Assembly: GCA_040752515.1 (NCBI GenBank)
Contig: JBFMGQ010000007.1
Location: 1-64,000 of the forward strand
Direction: 5' to 3'
Length of the DNA: 64,000 nucleotides
From: Tenuifilum sp040752515
GTDB taxonomy: Bacteria > Bacteroidota > Bacteroidia > Bacteroidales > Tenuifilaceae
Shown here: positions 9,001 to 16,017 of the stretch, one piece after another
Numbering within the stretch: position 1 is the first letter of the stretch
Layout: every line of letters starts with the position of its first letter
Notes under the pieces: generated by a model
Told to the model about the DNA's origin: nothing
The model's database searches: none
The model's input: the letters and a program-made list of their open reading frames with translations, nothing else
Program-made: the position numbers and the translations under genes

Positions 9001-11745
9001 GATGACACTCCCTTAGCTGTAGCCATTTCCGAAGCACCCGTAAAGGGAACGGCAACTGTTAACCCCGATAATACCGTAACCTTTACCCCGGAAATAGGTT
9101 TCATTGGAACAATGACCTTCCGCTATACCGTTACCGATGCCGATGGCGATAGCGACGATGCCCTGGTAACTATAAGGGTCAAGGAAGGTGAAAACATTGT
9201 TCCCCTGGCTGTAAACGATGATGTAACAACAGCTATGAATACCTCAATCGACATTAATGTTTTGGCCAACGACTCAGGCCTTGACGATGGATTTGGCGAT
9301 TTGAGAATTCATGTTCAACCACAGTTTGGTACAGTGGTAGTAAACTCCAACCGGACCATTACCTACACCCCATCGTACATGTTCATTGGAACCGATACCT
9401 TCCAGTACCTCATTGAGGATGTTGATGGCGATTACTCTGTAGCTACGGTTATCGTTAACGTTGTGGAAAGGATTAATCACATACCCGTTGCCAACAACGA
9501 TTACCGAGGTACATCTTATAATACCCCTCGTAATGTAGATGTCCTATTCAACGATACAGGCATTGAAGATGTTCCTTTAACCATTACCATTATTAGCAGT
9601 CCCAGTAATGGTATTGCCACGGTAAACTCCGATAATACCATTTACTATGAACCAAATAATGGTTACCTGGGAACCGATAAACTAACATATAGGGTAACTG
9701 ATGCCGATGGTGAATCTGATGAAGCTGATGTTTACATCAATGTTAAACCTTTCAACATGATTCCCGAAGCCCACGACGACTATGTTACTACTCTGGTTAA
9801 TACCCCTGTTGATGTTGATGTTTTAGCTAACGACACCTTACTGTACGAAGGTATTAAGAGCGTACAGGTTCATACCCAGCCAAAATGGGGAACTGTGGTT
9901 GTCAATGCCGATAATACAATCACCTATACTCCCGGCTACTTCTTCATTGGTAACGATGAGTTCGAATACTTTGTCGAAGATGTTGACGGCGATTATTCCC
10001 TTGCTAAAGTTTATATAACAGTTCTCGATAGGCAAAATACCATACCTGTTGCAAATGATGACCGTCGAGCTACATCTAAGAATACACCTGTTACCATTGA
10101 TGTTCTAATTAACGACGATGGATTGGATGATGGTTGGATATCGGTTCATATCGATCAGCAACCTGATCCTTTAAAAGGTTCAATCGTCCTTAATGCCGAT
10201 AACACGGTAACCTTTACACCAGCAACCGATTACCTTGGTTATGCTGAGTTTAAGTACTACATCACCGATAGGGAAAGCGATACAAGTAATGTGGCTACTG
10301 TAACTGTTAACGTAAAAGAGGTTAACTATGTCCCTGTTGCCGTTAACGATACTGCTACCACTACAATGAATATACCAGTTCTGGTTGATGTAATAAAGAA
10401 CGATACGGGACTTGACGATGGTGTTTCATACATTAAGATTATGTCAAAACCCCGTCATGGCTTTGCCTATGTATTCGATAGCCGAAATGTTCGTTACATT
10501 CCTTCGAGCTGGTTTGTAGGAAAGGATTCGCTCTCGTACATGGTAGTTGATGAGGACGGCGATTATGGCATTGCTAAGATTTATATTGAGGTTGGCGAAC
10601 GACCCGACCATAAACCAAATGCTATGCCCGACGGAAGGGGTACGGTTAAGAATACTGCCGTTAACGTTGATGTCCTTTTCAACGATACAGGCCTTGAGGA
10701 TGGTGGCATTAAACTTCTACTAACCCAAATGCCAACACACGGCAGTGTTGTTCTTGACCCTGATAATACCGTAACCTATACGCCAGCAACCGACTACTTG
10801 GGTGAGGATTACTTCCGTTACCAGGTGTGCGATTTCGATAACGATTGTTCTACCACTACGGTTACCATTCGGGTTAAGAATACAAACATTATCCCCTTAG
10901 CTTTGAACGATACCGTAACAACTTACAAGAATCGTTGGGTGGAATTTGATCCAACCTTCAACGACCTAAATAAGAGCGATGGTGGTATAATTGCAGTGGT
11001 TTATCGCAAACCTGTAAATGGAAATACACAGCCTGTGCCCGCCAGCAATACCAAGATCCGGTACACACCCAATACCGATTTCTTCGGAATCGATTCGCTC
11101 TGGTATTACATTCAAGATGTGGATGGCGATTATACCCTTGCAAAGGTGGTTATCAATGTTCTAAATCGCGAAAACTATACCCCCGATGCTATTGACGATG
11201 AAGCAGAAACATACGCTAACACAACAATTCTTATCGATGTTCTCCAGAACGACCTTTACCTAAACGATGGAGTTAAATCGGTTGAACTTGTTACCTCGGC
11301 TACTAATGCTAATGTTATTGTAACCGGTGACTACAAGTTGCAGTACACTCCGATGACAGGCTATAAGGGTGCCGAAAGCTTTACTTACAAGGTTTGCGAT
11401 ATTGATGATGAATGCGATATTGCAACTGTAACTGTAACTGTTTCTGTCGATCCCAATAGAAAAGTAAAAATACCCGAGGCCTTCTCGCCCAATGGCGATA
11501 ATATAAACGATACGTTCGAGGTACAAAACATTGAGTTCTTCCAAAAGGTAACCCTACATGTTTACAACCGTTGGGGTAACCTGGTTTATAAGAGTGAAAA
11601 TTATAAGAACGACTGGGATGGCACCTCCAATGTTTCCATGGCCATTGGCTCAAAGCTACCCGACGGAACATACTACTACCTTTTGGAAATTAAGGATACC
11701 GGCAAATTGTATAAGGGAAGCGTGTTTATTAAGCGTTCATACTAA
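1..11745 (+). CDS. Giant T9SS-exported repeat adhesin, 5'-truncated by window edge
   Basis: The frame is open from base 1, so the gene begins upstream of the window; the GTG at 196 is only an internal codon. About 3,914 residues are visible. In order they hold Ig-like domains with paired cysteines (to about base 1080), 14 Calx-beta-like repeats, 20 cadherin-like/Ig-like repeats, and a C-terminal gliding-motility-type domain (about 11461-11742) with the motifs FSPNGDNIND, NRWGNLVY and LPDGTYYY. In Bacteroidota this last domain directs export by the type IX system, and proteins of this kind are large cell-surface adhesins, such as SprB of Flavobacterium. A PorP/SprF gene follows after 5 nt, the usual partner arrangement. 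Aspartate-rich loops (DDxDDGD, DVDGDY) suggest calcium binding. The ligand is unknown. The export and surface role is well supported; adhesion is inferred. Confidence 0.85.
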   Translation, partial: NNNLYSNNTEQVYLTVNTPPTITPPSDQSVCTNSAPSQLNFTVSDGSQTSANDIVVTAYSHDPNFVLNGNIEVGGTGTNRWVKVTPVANKSGHAIIYLMADDGYSKTIQEFAVYVGPDLEFSGDTTVCIGQDLYLVAQEQGATSYTWKYGSTTISTSQTLSRTWGNFSPGSWSLTIVKDGCTSTRNFTIEISPNTSFTGDVNVCVGEAIDLTAVENNATYEWKKGATVVSTAKQFYKASAVLADAGTDYTLKVTKAGCTYTSAPFTISVVNPPSTGLTVTGSTVDPGHDGTITVNSTQNGVTYNVYKNDVYIASGVGTGGNLVITIPAANLQVGNNLFVVKANNGNCEIPLSSTATIVVREPGFTISAISGNTTEAGGTATFTVVLKTQPTANVTLPISSSDLTEGTVSSASLTFTPANWNVAQTVTVTGVDDYIVDGNITYTINIGPATSSDTYYNGIDPTDITLQNIDNDVAGVNVNPTSGLTTTEAGGTATFNMRLTAQPAANVTITLSSSNMAEGTVSPTSVTFTPANWNTNQPITVTGVDDQVDDGDVVYTIVTSNTSSTDPVFNNIVVTDVTVTNINNDVAGILVNPTSGLQTTEAGGQATFTIRLNSQPLNTVTINLSSSNTAEGTVSPASVTFTSANWSTPQTITITGVDDDIDDGNISYTIVTASAVSTDPKYNNLNPADVSVVNVNNDTAGITVTPTSGLQTTEAGGTATFTVRLNSRPTSTVTFNLTSTKPAEGNVSPTSLTFTTANWNTAQTVTLTGQNDWVDDGDQAYSVNGTASSTDSKYNGNTFSVSATNIDDDEAGITVNPTSGLVTTEAGGTATFTIVLTSQPSANVTIGLSSSNMAEGTVSPASLTFTSGNWNIPQVVTVTGVDDAVADGPQGYTIITAAATSTDPLYNGINPTDISVTNMDNDVAGVSVSPTSLTTNESGSSVSFTIVLNTKPNANVTINISSNDLTEGTVSPASVIFTTTDWNTPKTITVTPVNDDEDDGEITYLVVTSNASSSDPVYNNLNVPDVTVTNVNDDVAGITVNPTSGLTTTEAGGTATFTIRLNSRPTANVTIGVSSSNTAEGNVSPASVTFTPSNWNTNQTITITGVNDDVDDDDVAYTIVTAAATSTDPKYNGINPSDVSVTNLDNDVAGFTITPTSGLTTTEAGGTAQFTVRLNTRPTANVTITLNSSNPAEGNVSPASLTFTPDNWSTAQTVTITGVDDDVDDDNVSYTIITNPASSTDGKYSGLNPADVSVTNADNDTAGFTVSPTSGLTTTEAGGTAQFTIKLNTRPTANVTIAISSSNTSEGTVSVSSVTFTPANWNVPQTIVITGVDDDIDDDNVAYTIVTGAASSTDAKYNGLNPANVSVTNTDNDTAGITVNPTSGLTTTEAGGTATFTIKLNSRPTANVTIGLSSSNTAEGIVSPASITITPANWNNPVTLTVTGVDDFVDDGNIVYTIVTATATSADTKYNGINPADVSVTNINDDVAGVTVNPTSGLTTTEAGGQATFTIQLNTQPTANVSIALNSSNTNEGTISPTSVTFTSSNWNTPQTITITGADDDVDDDDIAYTIETQPCVSADTKYDNLNPVDVSVTNRDNDVAGYIISPTTVSYSESDSPVTVNLRLATKPTANVTFTTTSENTDKGTVSPASLTFTPANWNVDQVLTITPVNNSIDDGDVTFSVTTSGATSTDNKYNGLNPPDILVTCIDDDVAGISVSAISGNTREDGTTATFTIVLNSEPTDDVTINVESNNTAEGTVSPASVTFTSGNWNNPQTITVTGVDDAVADGNQTYTIIIHSAASVDPNYNGIDPDDISLQNIDNDQAGVNVFPVSGLITTEAGGTATFQMSLNTAPTNDVTVTFASSNINEGTVTPASHVFNAGNWNTPVTVTLTGVDDDIDDGDQSYQINIATSSADASYNNLTISPVTASNLDDVTPRPVADNATTNEVTSINIDVLTNDKGLDKGVSSVTIATQSDSDKGSVAVNADKTIRFTPVKTFNGLVTFSYRVTLANDNWAEADVTVNVTKVNDIPVAVNDSRGASLNTPRVVDVLINDTGLEDGGIVVTVEEQPDPSKGNAVANVDNTVTFTPATGFTGLVTFKYKVCDVDNECSVATVTINVRPVNHVPVANDDAASTAANTPKAINVLANDSGLDDGFGSITIYTQPANGNVVVNANRTVTYTPNNGFIGTDQFVYMLQDVDGDYDLATVTVNVTAKPNAVPLANPDNRATSKNTAVNVDVLTNDTGLEDGVASLTVIADPSNGTWQVNATNDSIKYTPTNGFVGTDEFQYQVCDVDGECSVASVTIAVKDGINHVPVANKDSVSTIVNKSVNINVLKNDSGLDDGFGSITIYREPDFGTVQVNANRTITYTPTYMFVGTETFYYMITDVDGDLAIGEVKVTVIDRPDYIPVANDDRRGCSFNTSVVVDVLFNDTGLDDTPLTVTISQAPTQGTAIVNADNTVTFTPANGFIGQMTFRYTVTDSDGDSDDALVTITVKSGTNIVPVAVDDAATTKVNTPVFINVLANDRGLEDGFGNLFIYRQPEFGTVVVNANRTVTYTPTYMFVGTETFQYVVEDVDGDYSIATVTVTVLDKQNAIPVANDDSRGCSFNQSVVVDVLFNDIGLDDVPITVTISQPPAVGNVVVNADNTVTYTPATGFVGQSTFSYVVTDINGESDDALVTINVKAGLNNVPFAQNDVANTVINTPVDINVLANDTGLDDGFSNLTIRTQPIFGTVAINANRTITYYPSYMFLGTDTFEYLIEDVDGDYSVATVTVNVTEKPDAQPVANDDSRGCSKNSPVVVDVLFNDTGLDDTPLTVTISQAPVQGTAIVNADNTITFTPPTDFVGQMTFRYTVTDADGDSDDALVTISVKAGTNIVPVAVNDAATTTINKPVTISVLANDSGLDDGFGSLYIYSQPQFGNVVVNANRTVTYTPSYMFVGTETFRYVVEDVDGDYAMATVTVIVVERPDSQPVANDDRRGCSFNKTVVVDVLFNDTGLDDTPLAVAISEAPVKGTATVNPDNTVTFTPEIGFIGTMTFRYTVTDADGDSDDALVTIRVKEGENIVPLAVNDDVTTAMNTSIDINVLANDSGLDDGFGDLRIHVQPQFGTVVVNSNRTITYTPSYMFIGTDTFQYLIEDVDGDYSVATVIVNVVERINHIPVANNDYRGTSYNTPRNVDVLFNDTGIEDVPLTITIISSPSNGIATVNSDNTIYYEPNNGYLGTDKLTYRVTDADGESDEADVYINVKPFNMIPEAHDDYVTTLVNTPVDVDVLANDTLLYEGIKSVQVHTQPKWGTVVVNADNTITYTPGYFFIGNDEFEYFVEDVDGDYSLAKVYITVLDRQNTIPVANDDRRATSKNTPVTIDVLINDDGLDDGWISVHIDQQPDPLKGSIVLNADNTVTFTPATDYLGYAEFKYYITDRESDTSNVATVTVNVKEVNYVPVAVNDTATTTMNIPVLVDVIKNDTGLDDGVSYIKIMSKPRHGFAYVFDSRNVRYIPSSWFVGKDSLSYMVVDEDGDYGIAKIYIEVGERPDHKPNAMPDGRGTVKNTAVNVDVLFNDTGLEDGGIKLLLTQMPTHGSVVLDPDNTVTYTPATDYLGEDYFRYQVCDFDNDCSTTTVTIRVKNTNIIPLALNDTVTTYKNRWVEFDPTFNDLNKSDGGIIAVVYRKPVNGNTQPVPASNTKIRYTPNTDFFGIDSLWYYIQDVDGDYTLAKVVINVLNRENYTPDAIDDEAETYANTTILIDVLQNDLYLNDGVKSVELVTSATNANVIVTGDYKLQYTPMTGYKGAESFTYKVCDIDDECDIATVTVTVSVDPNRKVKIPEAFSPNGDNINDTFEVQNIEFFQKVTLHVYNRWGNLVYKSENYKNDWDGTSNVSMAIGSKLPDGTYYYLLEIKDTGKLYKGSVFIKRSY
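1087..5805 (+). repeat. 14 tandem Calx-beta-like repeats in the giant adhesin
   Basis: Fourteen in-frame repeats of about 112 residues (about 337 bp) each start with a variant of NPTSGLTTTEAGGTATF, continue through SPASVTFTPANWN and TVTGVDDxxDDG, and end with NxDNDVAG. Copies 1, 6, 12 and 13 are the most diverged; copies 7 to 11 are very alike, which suggests recent duplication or gene conversion. The acidic DDxxDDG loop matches the calcium-binding character of Calx-beta domains. Confidence 0.85.
5812..11445 (+). repeat. 20 cadherin-like/Ig repeats, alternating A/B subtypes
   Basis: Twenty repeats of about 94 residues share PVANDD...VDVLxNDTGLDD...TVTYTPxxxFxGxxTFxYxVxDxDGD. Two subtypes alternate: one carries DDxRGCSFN and DVLFNDTGLDDTP, the other INVLANDSGLDDGFG and TYTPSYMFVGTETF with VEDVDGDY. 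The higher-order unit is therefore a domain pair of about 564 bp, clearest at about 7219, 7790, 8355 and 8920. The last copies (18 to 20) are more diverged. Confidence 0.85.
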
Positions 11746-11750
11746 TAGTA

Positions 11751-12644
11751 ATGTTTATGAAAAAGATATTTTTAGTAATCTTTGGAGTTGCTGCCATGGG
11801 GGCAGCAACTCTCAAAGCTCAGCAGGAGCCAATTTTTACCCATTACCTTCATAATCCAGTTTCAATAAACCCAGCTATTGCAGGCACTGTCCGTAACCTC
11901 AATATGAGTATGCTATCGCGTTTACAGTGGGTGGGTTTGGAAGGGGCTCCAACTACATTCAGCTATTCAGCCCACATGCCCTGGCCCGATAAAAAAATAG
12001 GTGTTGGTCTGAACCTTATGAGCGATAACACTTGGCCGCTAAGCAATACCCATTTTTCAGGTTCATATGCTTATCGCCTCAGGGTAACTGACGATATTAC
12101 TCTTTCGCTAGGTATAAAAGGGGGGTTCACCTATTACCACGCTTCGGTTACCAATCTCGATGTGGTAAACCCTGATGACCCCGCATTCACCCAAAACGAA
12201 AAACGTTTCTACCCCAATATCGGTGTAGGTGCTTATATTTACTCATACCAGTTCTACGCTGGGCTATCGCTACCCCGCATGCTACAAACATCCTTCAACC
12301 GTAAATTCGATAAAACGCTTAAAAGCCCCTTATATATCATCGGAGGGTATAATTATGAACTTAATTCCGATTGGGTACTTATGCCCTCAATGCTGGCCGG
12401 TGCAATGATTGGTGTCCCAATGACCTGCGATATTACAGCTCAGGCACTATATAAGGGACAATTCTATTTTGGAGCCCATTACCGCATTGGCGATGCATTT
12501 GGTATCTTCTTCGATATGAAATTGAAACACGATATCTCCGTTGGCTATGCATTCGACTTCTCGTTGAATAAGCTGTCAAGAATCAATACAGGTACCCATG
12601 AACTAATGATTTCATACTCATTTGCCCCAAAGTGGAAGTTTTAA
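11751..12644 (+). CDS. PorP/SprF family type IX secretion outer-membrane protein
   Basis: This 297-residue protein has an N-terminal signal peptide ending near LKAQQEP, then the family signature THYLHNPVSINPAIAG and QWVGLEGAP, and alternating aromatic beta-strands typical of an outer-membrane barrel with a GxSY-like end. PorP/SprF proteins are needed for secretion or surface display of the SprB-type adhesin encoded beside them; some also anchor to the PorK/N or gliding machinery. The start is 5 nt after the adhesin stop, so the two are surely co-transcribed. An alternative ATG lies two codons in (11757). Family assignment is firm; specific pairing with the upstream adhesin is inferred from position. 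Confidence 0.9.
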   Translation: MFMKKIFLVIFGVAAMGAATLKAQQEPIFTHYLHNPVSINPAIAGTVRNLNMSMLSRLQWVGLEGAPTTFSYSAHMPWPDKKIGVGLNLMSDNTWPLSNTHFSGSYAYRLRVTDDITLSLGIKGGFTYYHASVTNLDVVNPDDPAFTQNEKRFYPNIGVGAYIYSYQFYAGLSLPRMLQTSFNRKFDKTLKSPLYIIGGYNYELNSDWVLMPSMLAGAMIGVPMTCDITAQALYKGQFYFGAHYRIGDAFGIFFDMKLKHDISVGYAFDFSLNKLSRINTGTHELMISYSFAPKWKF

Positions 12645-12650
12645 AGTTTT

Positions 12651-12681
12651 CTAAATAAGGCCTATTTAGATTGATTTTTTT
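12651..12681 (+). terminator. Probable AT-rich terminator after PorP/SprF gene
   Basis: CTAAATA and TATTTAG form a 7-bp stem (12651-12657 with 12663-12669) around AGGCC, followed after five bases by a run of seven T. The stem is AT-rich and so weak. The T run also forms part of the next promoter's -33 element. Confidence 0.4.
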
Positions 12682-12711
12682 GGCAAGTTAAATTTATGTC
12701 TATAAATTTGC
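12679..12711 (+). promoter_or_regulatory. Bacteroidota-type promoter for ferredoxin gene
   Basis: TTTG at 12679-12682 and TAAATTTGC at 12703-12711 match the -33 TTTG and -7 TAnnTTTG elements of the Bacteroidota housekeeping sigma factor, with a 20-nt spacer. The start codon is 51 nt downstream of the -7 box. Confidence 0.65.
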
Positions 12712-12761
12712 GTTGAGTTCAAAGAAACCAATACGGAAACGTTAAACTAAATTTTACAGAG

Positions 12762-12929
12762 ATGGCATACAAAATTTCTGACGATTGCACCGCTTGCGGT
12801 ACTTGTATTGATGAGTGCCCTGTTGAAGCTATTTCAGCTGGCGATATCTACAAGATTGACCCTGAAATTTGCACCGACTGTGGCTCATGCGCTGATGTTT
12901 GCCCTGTTGAGGCTATTCATCCCGCATAG
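12762..12929 (+). CDS. 2[4Fe-4S] ferredoxin
   Basis: This 55-residue protein carries two clostridial-type cluster motifs, CTACGTCIDECP (Cys 9, 12, 15, 19) and CTDCGSCADVCP (Cys 37, 40, 43, 47), each followed by VEAI, and nothing else. It is a soluble low-potential electron carrier, likely to serve pyruvate:ferredoxin-type oxidoreductases or similar enzymes. The gene is free-standing, with a good promoter upstream and a strong terminator downstream, as expected for an abundant single protein. The ATG at 12762 gives a protein of exactly typical length for the family. Confidence 0.95.
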   Translation: MAYKISDDCTACGTCIDECPVEAISAGDIYKIDPEICTDCGSCADVCPVEAIHPA

Positions 12930-12947
12930 TAGGTGATAAAATGCATT

Positions 12948-12979
12948 AAAAAAATCCGTGCAACTCGCACGGATTTTTT
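12948..12979. terminator. Strong bidirectional terminator
   Basis: ATCCGTGC and GCACGGAT form an 8-bp stem (12954-12961 with 12967-12974) with loop AACTC, flanked by A and T runs on both sides. It ends the ferredoxin transcript on the plus strand and, from the other side, the minus-strand glycosyltransferase operon, whose stop codon lies within it. Confidence 0.9.
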
Positions 12980-14048
12980 AGTTTATAAAATCCAGTATTT
13001 CCTCAGGTTTGTAATGAGGGGGTAACGGAATTTCCTGCTCTTGTAAAATAGATATTAATTTTTCAGGAAAATCGTTTTGTACTATAGTTTTAAACCAGCC
13101 AAGTTCATTCATTCTTTGGGCCAAATACTCCTGCTCGGTTTGTCCGGGTGTAGGTACCAAAATGGCTCCCTTGTTCAGGTATAGCAAATCCATGATGGTG
13201 CTATAGCCGCTACGGCTAATCACAAGTTTTGAATTATTTATGGCTTGTGCCATTCCCTCTTTATCAAGGATTCCTACTACGGTAATATTACCAATCGTTT
13301 CCACTCGATTTGTTTCCAATGGATTTCCTTTTAAAATTAGGCATCTTAGGTTTGTTTTAAGTAAGCAAGCCTTTAGCATTTTGATAAATTCCGATTTTTG
13401 TGGCTCGGGCCCCGATGCTATGACGGCAACATCCCAGTGAAAAGCTGAACTTGGTGATGGTGGGTTGAAAAATCGTGAGAGTGGACCAATATACCTTAAA
13501 TTCTGTAACTCATTGGGTTCCGAGAGTATGCCTGCAATTCTAATTTTATCGTTAAAGTCTGGAATCCAAACCTCATCAAATTTACTTAGTAGATGTTTAA
13601 TTATCTTTTCACCCGGCAATTTTAAAAAGCCAAATGGTTTTGGTGGAATTACCCTAAGCTGGTGTGTAATGATTACCGATTTTACATTTTTTGATCGGAA
13701 ACCATATCGGTTGTCGGAAACTATGAGTGAATAGGTATTGTCTTTTAAAAGTCTTTTCAACCTAATGTGCTCAATGGCAATAGCTATGGGTAGTTTAAGA
13801 AGAAACGAAAATATGTGTATCAAGATTTTTTTGCCCCCTTTCAGCCGCATTTTGGGTGAGTAAAAGTCAATTATTTCGGAATAAGGGCAATAATTCTTGA
13901 TGAGCGCGCCTAATTCTTGGTTAGTTGCTACAGTTACCTGGTATCCCTTTTTTGATAGTTCGTTTATGATAGGGATAATTCTGGTAGCGTGACCTAACCC
14001 CCAAGCCAAAGGTGATAATAAAACCCTTTTTTCTGGTTCTGATTCCAT
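12978..14048 (-). CDS. MurG-like glycosyltransferase, substrate unknown
   Basis: This 356-residue protein opens with LLSPLAWGLGHATRI, the N-terminal glycine/histidine loop of GT-B enzymes related to MurG and to UDP-GlcNAc:LPS transferases. It has a C-terminal nucleotide-sugar-like region with SRSGYSTIMDLLYLNKG and PTPGQTEQEYLAQRM, which resembles the donor-binding motif of family 28. No membrane segment or signal is obvious; it is probably cytoplasmic or peripheral. Its ATG overlaps the stop of the upstream radical SAM gene by one base (TAATG), so translation is probably coupled. MurG itself is unlikely because the cell-wall gene context is absent. Class is fairly sure, substrate is not. Confidence 0.7.
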   Translation of the reverse strand: MESEPEKRVLLSPLAWGLGHATRIIPIINELSKKGYQVTVATNQELGALIKNYCPYSEIIDFYSPKMRLKGGKKILIHIFSFLLKLPIAIAIEHIRLKRLLKDNTYSLIVSDNRYGFRSKNVKSVIITHQLRVIPPKPFGFLKLPGEKIIKHLLSKFDEVWIPDFNDKIRIAGILSEPNELQNLRYIGPLSRFFNPPSPSSAFHWDVAVIASGPEPQKSEFIKMLKACLLKTNLRCLILKGNPLETNRVETIGNITVVGILDKEGMAQAINNSKLVISRSGYSTIMDLLYLNKGAILVPTPGQTEQEYLAQRMNELGWFKTIVQNDFPEKLISILQEQEIPLPPHYKPEEILDFIN

Positions 14049-14821
14049 TAACCCGATACCTGTGTTTTAATACCCAAATTTTCAACCTTTTTGGCAATAC
14101 TATTAAGCGTTGACAATGGAATTTTATAAAGAGTATCAGTTGGGGTTTCGCGGGCAATGGTGTAAATCATAACATCCTTTGGCTTGATTTCCTGGATGGC
14201 TTTTAACCAGGCATTCACTTCTTGGTCGGTTGTGTTATCAATAAACTTACCATTGAATGTTCCCTTAACAAAGAGGGTTTGTATGGTGCAACGCCCGCTA
14301 AATCGTTTTAGATTGTTTATTAAGGTATCAATATTAAGTTTGAATAAGGGTTGGTTTAAAATCTCGATGGTTTCAGGAAAAACCGAATCGAGTTTTAAAA
14401 TGTTCTGGTCAACTTTAAGTAAGCTATCATAAATCTGCGGATTGCTTATAAGTGTTGAGTTAGATAGTACTGCAATTTTTGCAGTTGGGCAATATTTATT
14501 TCTCAAGTGAATAGTGATGTCTATTATGGTTGGAAAATCAGGGTGAAGTGTGGGTTCACCATTGCCGGCAAAGGTTATTACGTCGGGTAATTCACCCGAT
14601 TCCTTCATGGCAGTAAGTTTGGTTTCGAGCGATTGCTCAACCTGACTGGTTGAGGGGAAATCCGAAGTAGTCATTGAGTTAGTCCAGCCACACTCGCAGT
14701 AAATGCAATCAAAAGAGCATATTTTTTGGTTTGTGGGCAAAAGGTTTATACCGAGCGAAACACCAAGCCTGCGGCTTTTCACCGGGCCAAAAACTATACT
14801 ATCGAACAGAAAAGTTCCCAT
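14048..14821 (-). CDS. Radical SAM protein
   Basis: This 257-residue protein has the cluster motif CSFDCIYC (Cys 35, 39, 42), the S-adenosylmethionine loop TFAGNGEPTLH, and the N-terminal FGPVKSRRLGVSLG segment typical of the small COG0731-type radical SAM family. It ends without an extra cysteine domain. The family's reaction is not established; relatives are sometimes annotated as wyosine-type or activating enzymes, but TYW1 features beyond the core are not visible. It lies between an amidohydrolase gene (11-nt gap) and a glycosyltransferase gene (1-nt overlap), so all are in one operon. Confidence 0.85.
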   Translation of the reverse strand: MGTFLFDSIVFGPVKSRRLGVSLGINLLPTNQKICSFDCIYCECGWTNSMTTSDFPSTSQVEQSLETKLTAMKESGELPDVITFAGNGEPTLHPDFPTIIDITIHLRNKYCPTAKIAVLSNSTLISNPQIYDSLLKVDQNILKLDSVFPETIEILNQPLFKLNIDTLINNLKRFSGRCTIQTLFVKGTFNGKFIDNTTDQEVNAWLKAIQEIKPKDVMIYTIARETPTDTLYKIPLSTLNSIAKKVENLGIKTQVSG

Positions 14822-14832
14822 TATTCTAAAAT

Positions 14833-16017
14833 CTATATTAATCGTTTTGCCATGCTTTTTTCTGTTGGTCGCATGTTGGTAAAATCGAATTGATCAATAA
14901 GAACCAAGCCAGGTTTTTTACCTACTTCAAACGTTCCCAAAGTTTTGTCCATGTATAACGCTTTTGCCCCGTTTATTGTTGCCCATTTAAGGGCGGTTTG
15001 AAAATCAATGGTGGAGAAATGGTTCAGAATAATCATGATTTGGTTAAGCATAGAAAGTGAACTTGCCGAGGCCAGGCTATCGGTACCAATGGCTATATTC
15101 AATCCATTTGATACAAATTTATCGAGTTTAGGAAGTGTTTTCTCAATAATTAGGTTCGATTCCGGGCAGGTTACTATGGTCATATTACTATACAAACTAT
15201 TCAGGGTCTTTAATTCTTCAACTTCCGCAAATGTGGTGTGAACAAGAATGATATTGGTATGCTTAGGAATATTTTGCGTAACAACTGAGTAAGGGCTTTG
15301 CCCTTTTGGGGGAATGAATTGAATATTGGCGTTTGTGTACCTATGGAATAGTGGGCCACCTCCGGTTGCTAAAAATTCGTACTCGGCCATACTTTCGCCG
15401 TAGTGAATACTTGCTGTTCCCCCATGAGTTCCCGAGAGGTGGTTCGATATTTTATCCCATAGCGGTTCTGAGAGGGAGTAGGTTGAGTGGGGAGTTAAAT
15501 TTGTTGATTCCGGGAATTGCTTTTTAAACTCAGAGTATATTTTGAGGCCATTATCAAAAGTATTTTCCGCACTAGTAGGGTTAATGCCAAACAGCTCAAT
15601 AAAATTATGAAAGTAGATATCCGATTTTAGCTTATGGGGTAGGGTTGAGGTAGTATTGCAAATATCTGCAATGGCAACGGTTCCGCTTAATTTAGCTTGA
15701 TCAATGGCGTTTGAAATACTTTTTGAAATAATTTCTTCACTAATCTCTCTCTGACTGGTAACTGCTTGGATAAAACTTGCAATACCCGATTTTTTTGGTT
15801 TAAGGCCCTTAAGGTGCGACAGCTCTAAGTGACAATGAGTGTTTACAAAGCCTGGAACAATAATTCCATTGAAAAACTGTGTAGAATGAATTTCTTGAAA
15901 ATTGGAATTGGGCTCAATGATTCTTTTAATAACACCATTGTCATCGGTTTCAATGATCCCGTTTCGGATTGGGGGTTTATTTACGGGAAAAATATAGTTT
16001 GCCCCATAACGCATCAT
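14833..16017 (-). CDS. Amidohydrolase family (ATZ/TRZ-like) metal-dependent hydrolase
   Basis: This 394-residue protein has the metal-binding HxH (His 61, 63 in NTHCHLELSH), HxxE (His 205, Glu 208), His 260, a CPESN motif and GTDS with Asp 313, the full set of the cytosine/guanine/chlorohydrolase branch of the amidohydrolase superfamily. It is therefore probably a cytoplasmic deaminase. Candidates include aminodeoxyfutalosine deaminase of the futalosine menaquinone route, but no other mqn gene is in view, so this is only a suggestion. Its start overlaps the DUF4296 gene stop (ATGA), and an alternative ATG is the next codon. Confidence 0.8.
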   Translation of the reverse strand: MMRYGANYIFPVNKPPIRNGIIETDDNGVIKRIIEPNSNFQEIHSTQFFNGIIVPGFVNTHCHLELSHLKGLKPKKSGIASFIQAVTSQREISEEIISKSISNAIDQAKLSGTVAIADICNTTSTLPHKLKSDIYFHNFIELFGINPTSAENTFDNGLKIYSEFKKQFPESTNLTPHSTYSLSEPLWDKISNHLSGTHGGTASIHYGESMAEYEFLATGGGPLFHRYTNANIQFIPPKGQSPYSVVTQNIPKHTNIILVHTTFAEVEELKTLNSLYSNMTIVTCPESNLIIEKTLPKLDKFVSNGLNIAIGTDSLASASSLSMLNQIMIILNHFSTIDFQTALKWATINGAKALYMDKTLGTFEVGKKPGLVLIDQFDFTNMRPTEKSMAKRLI

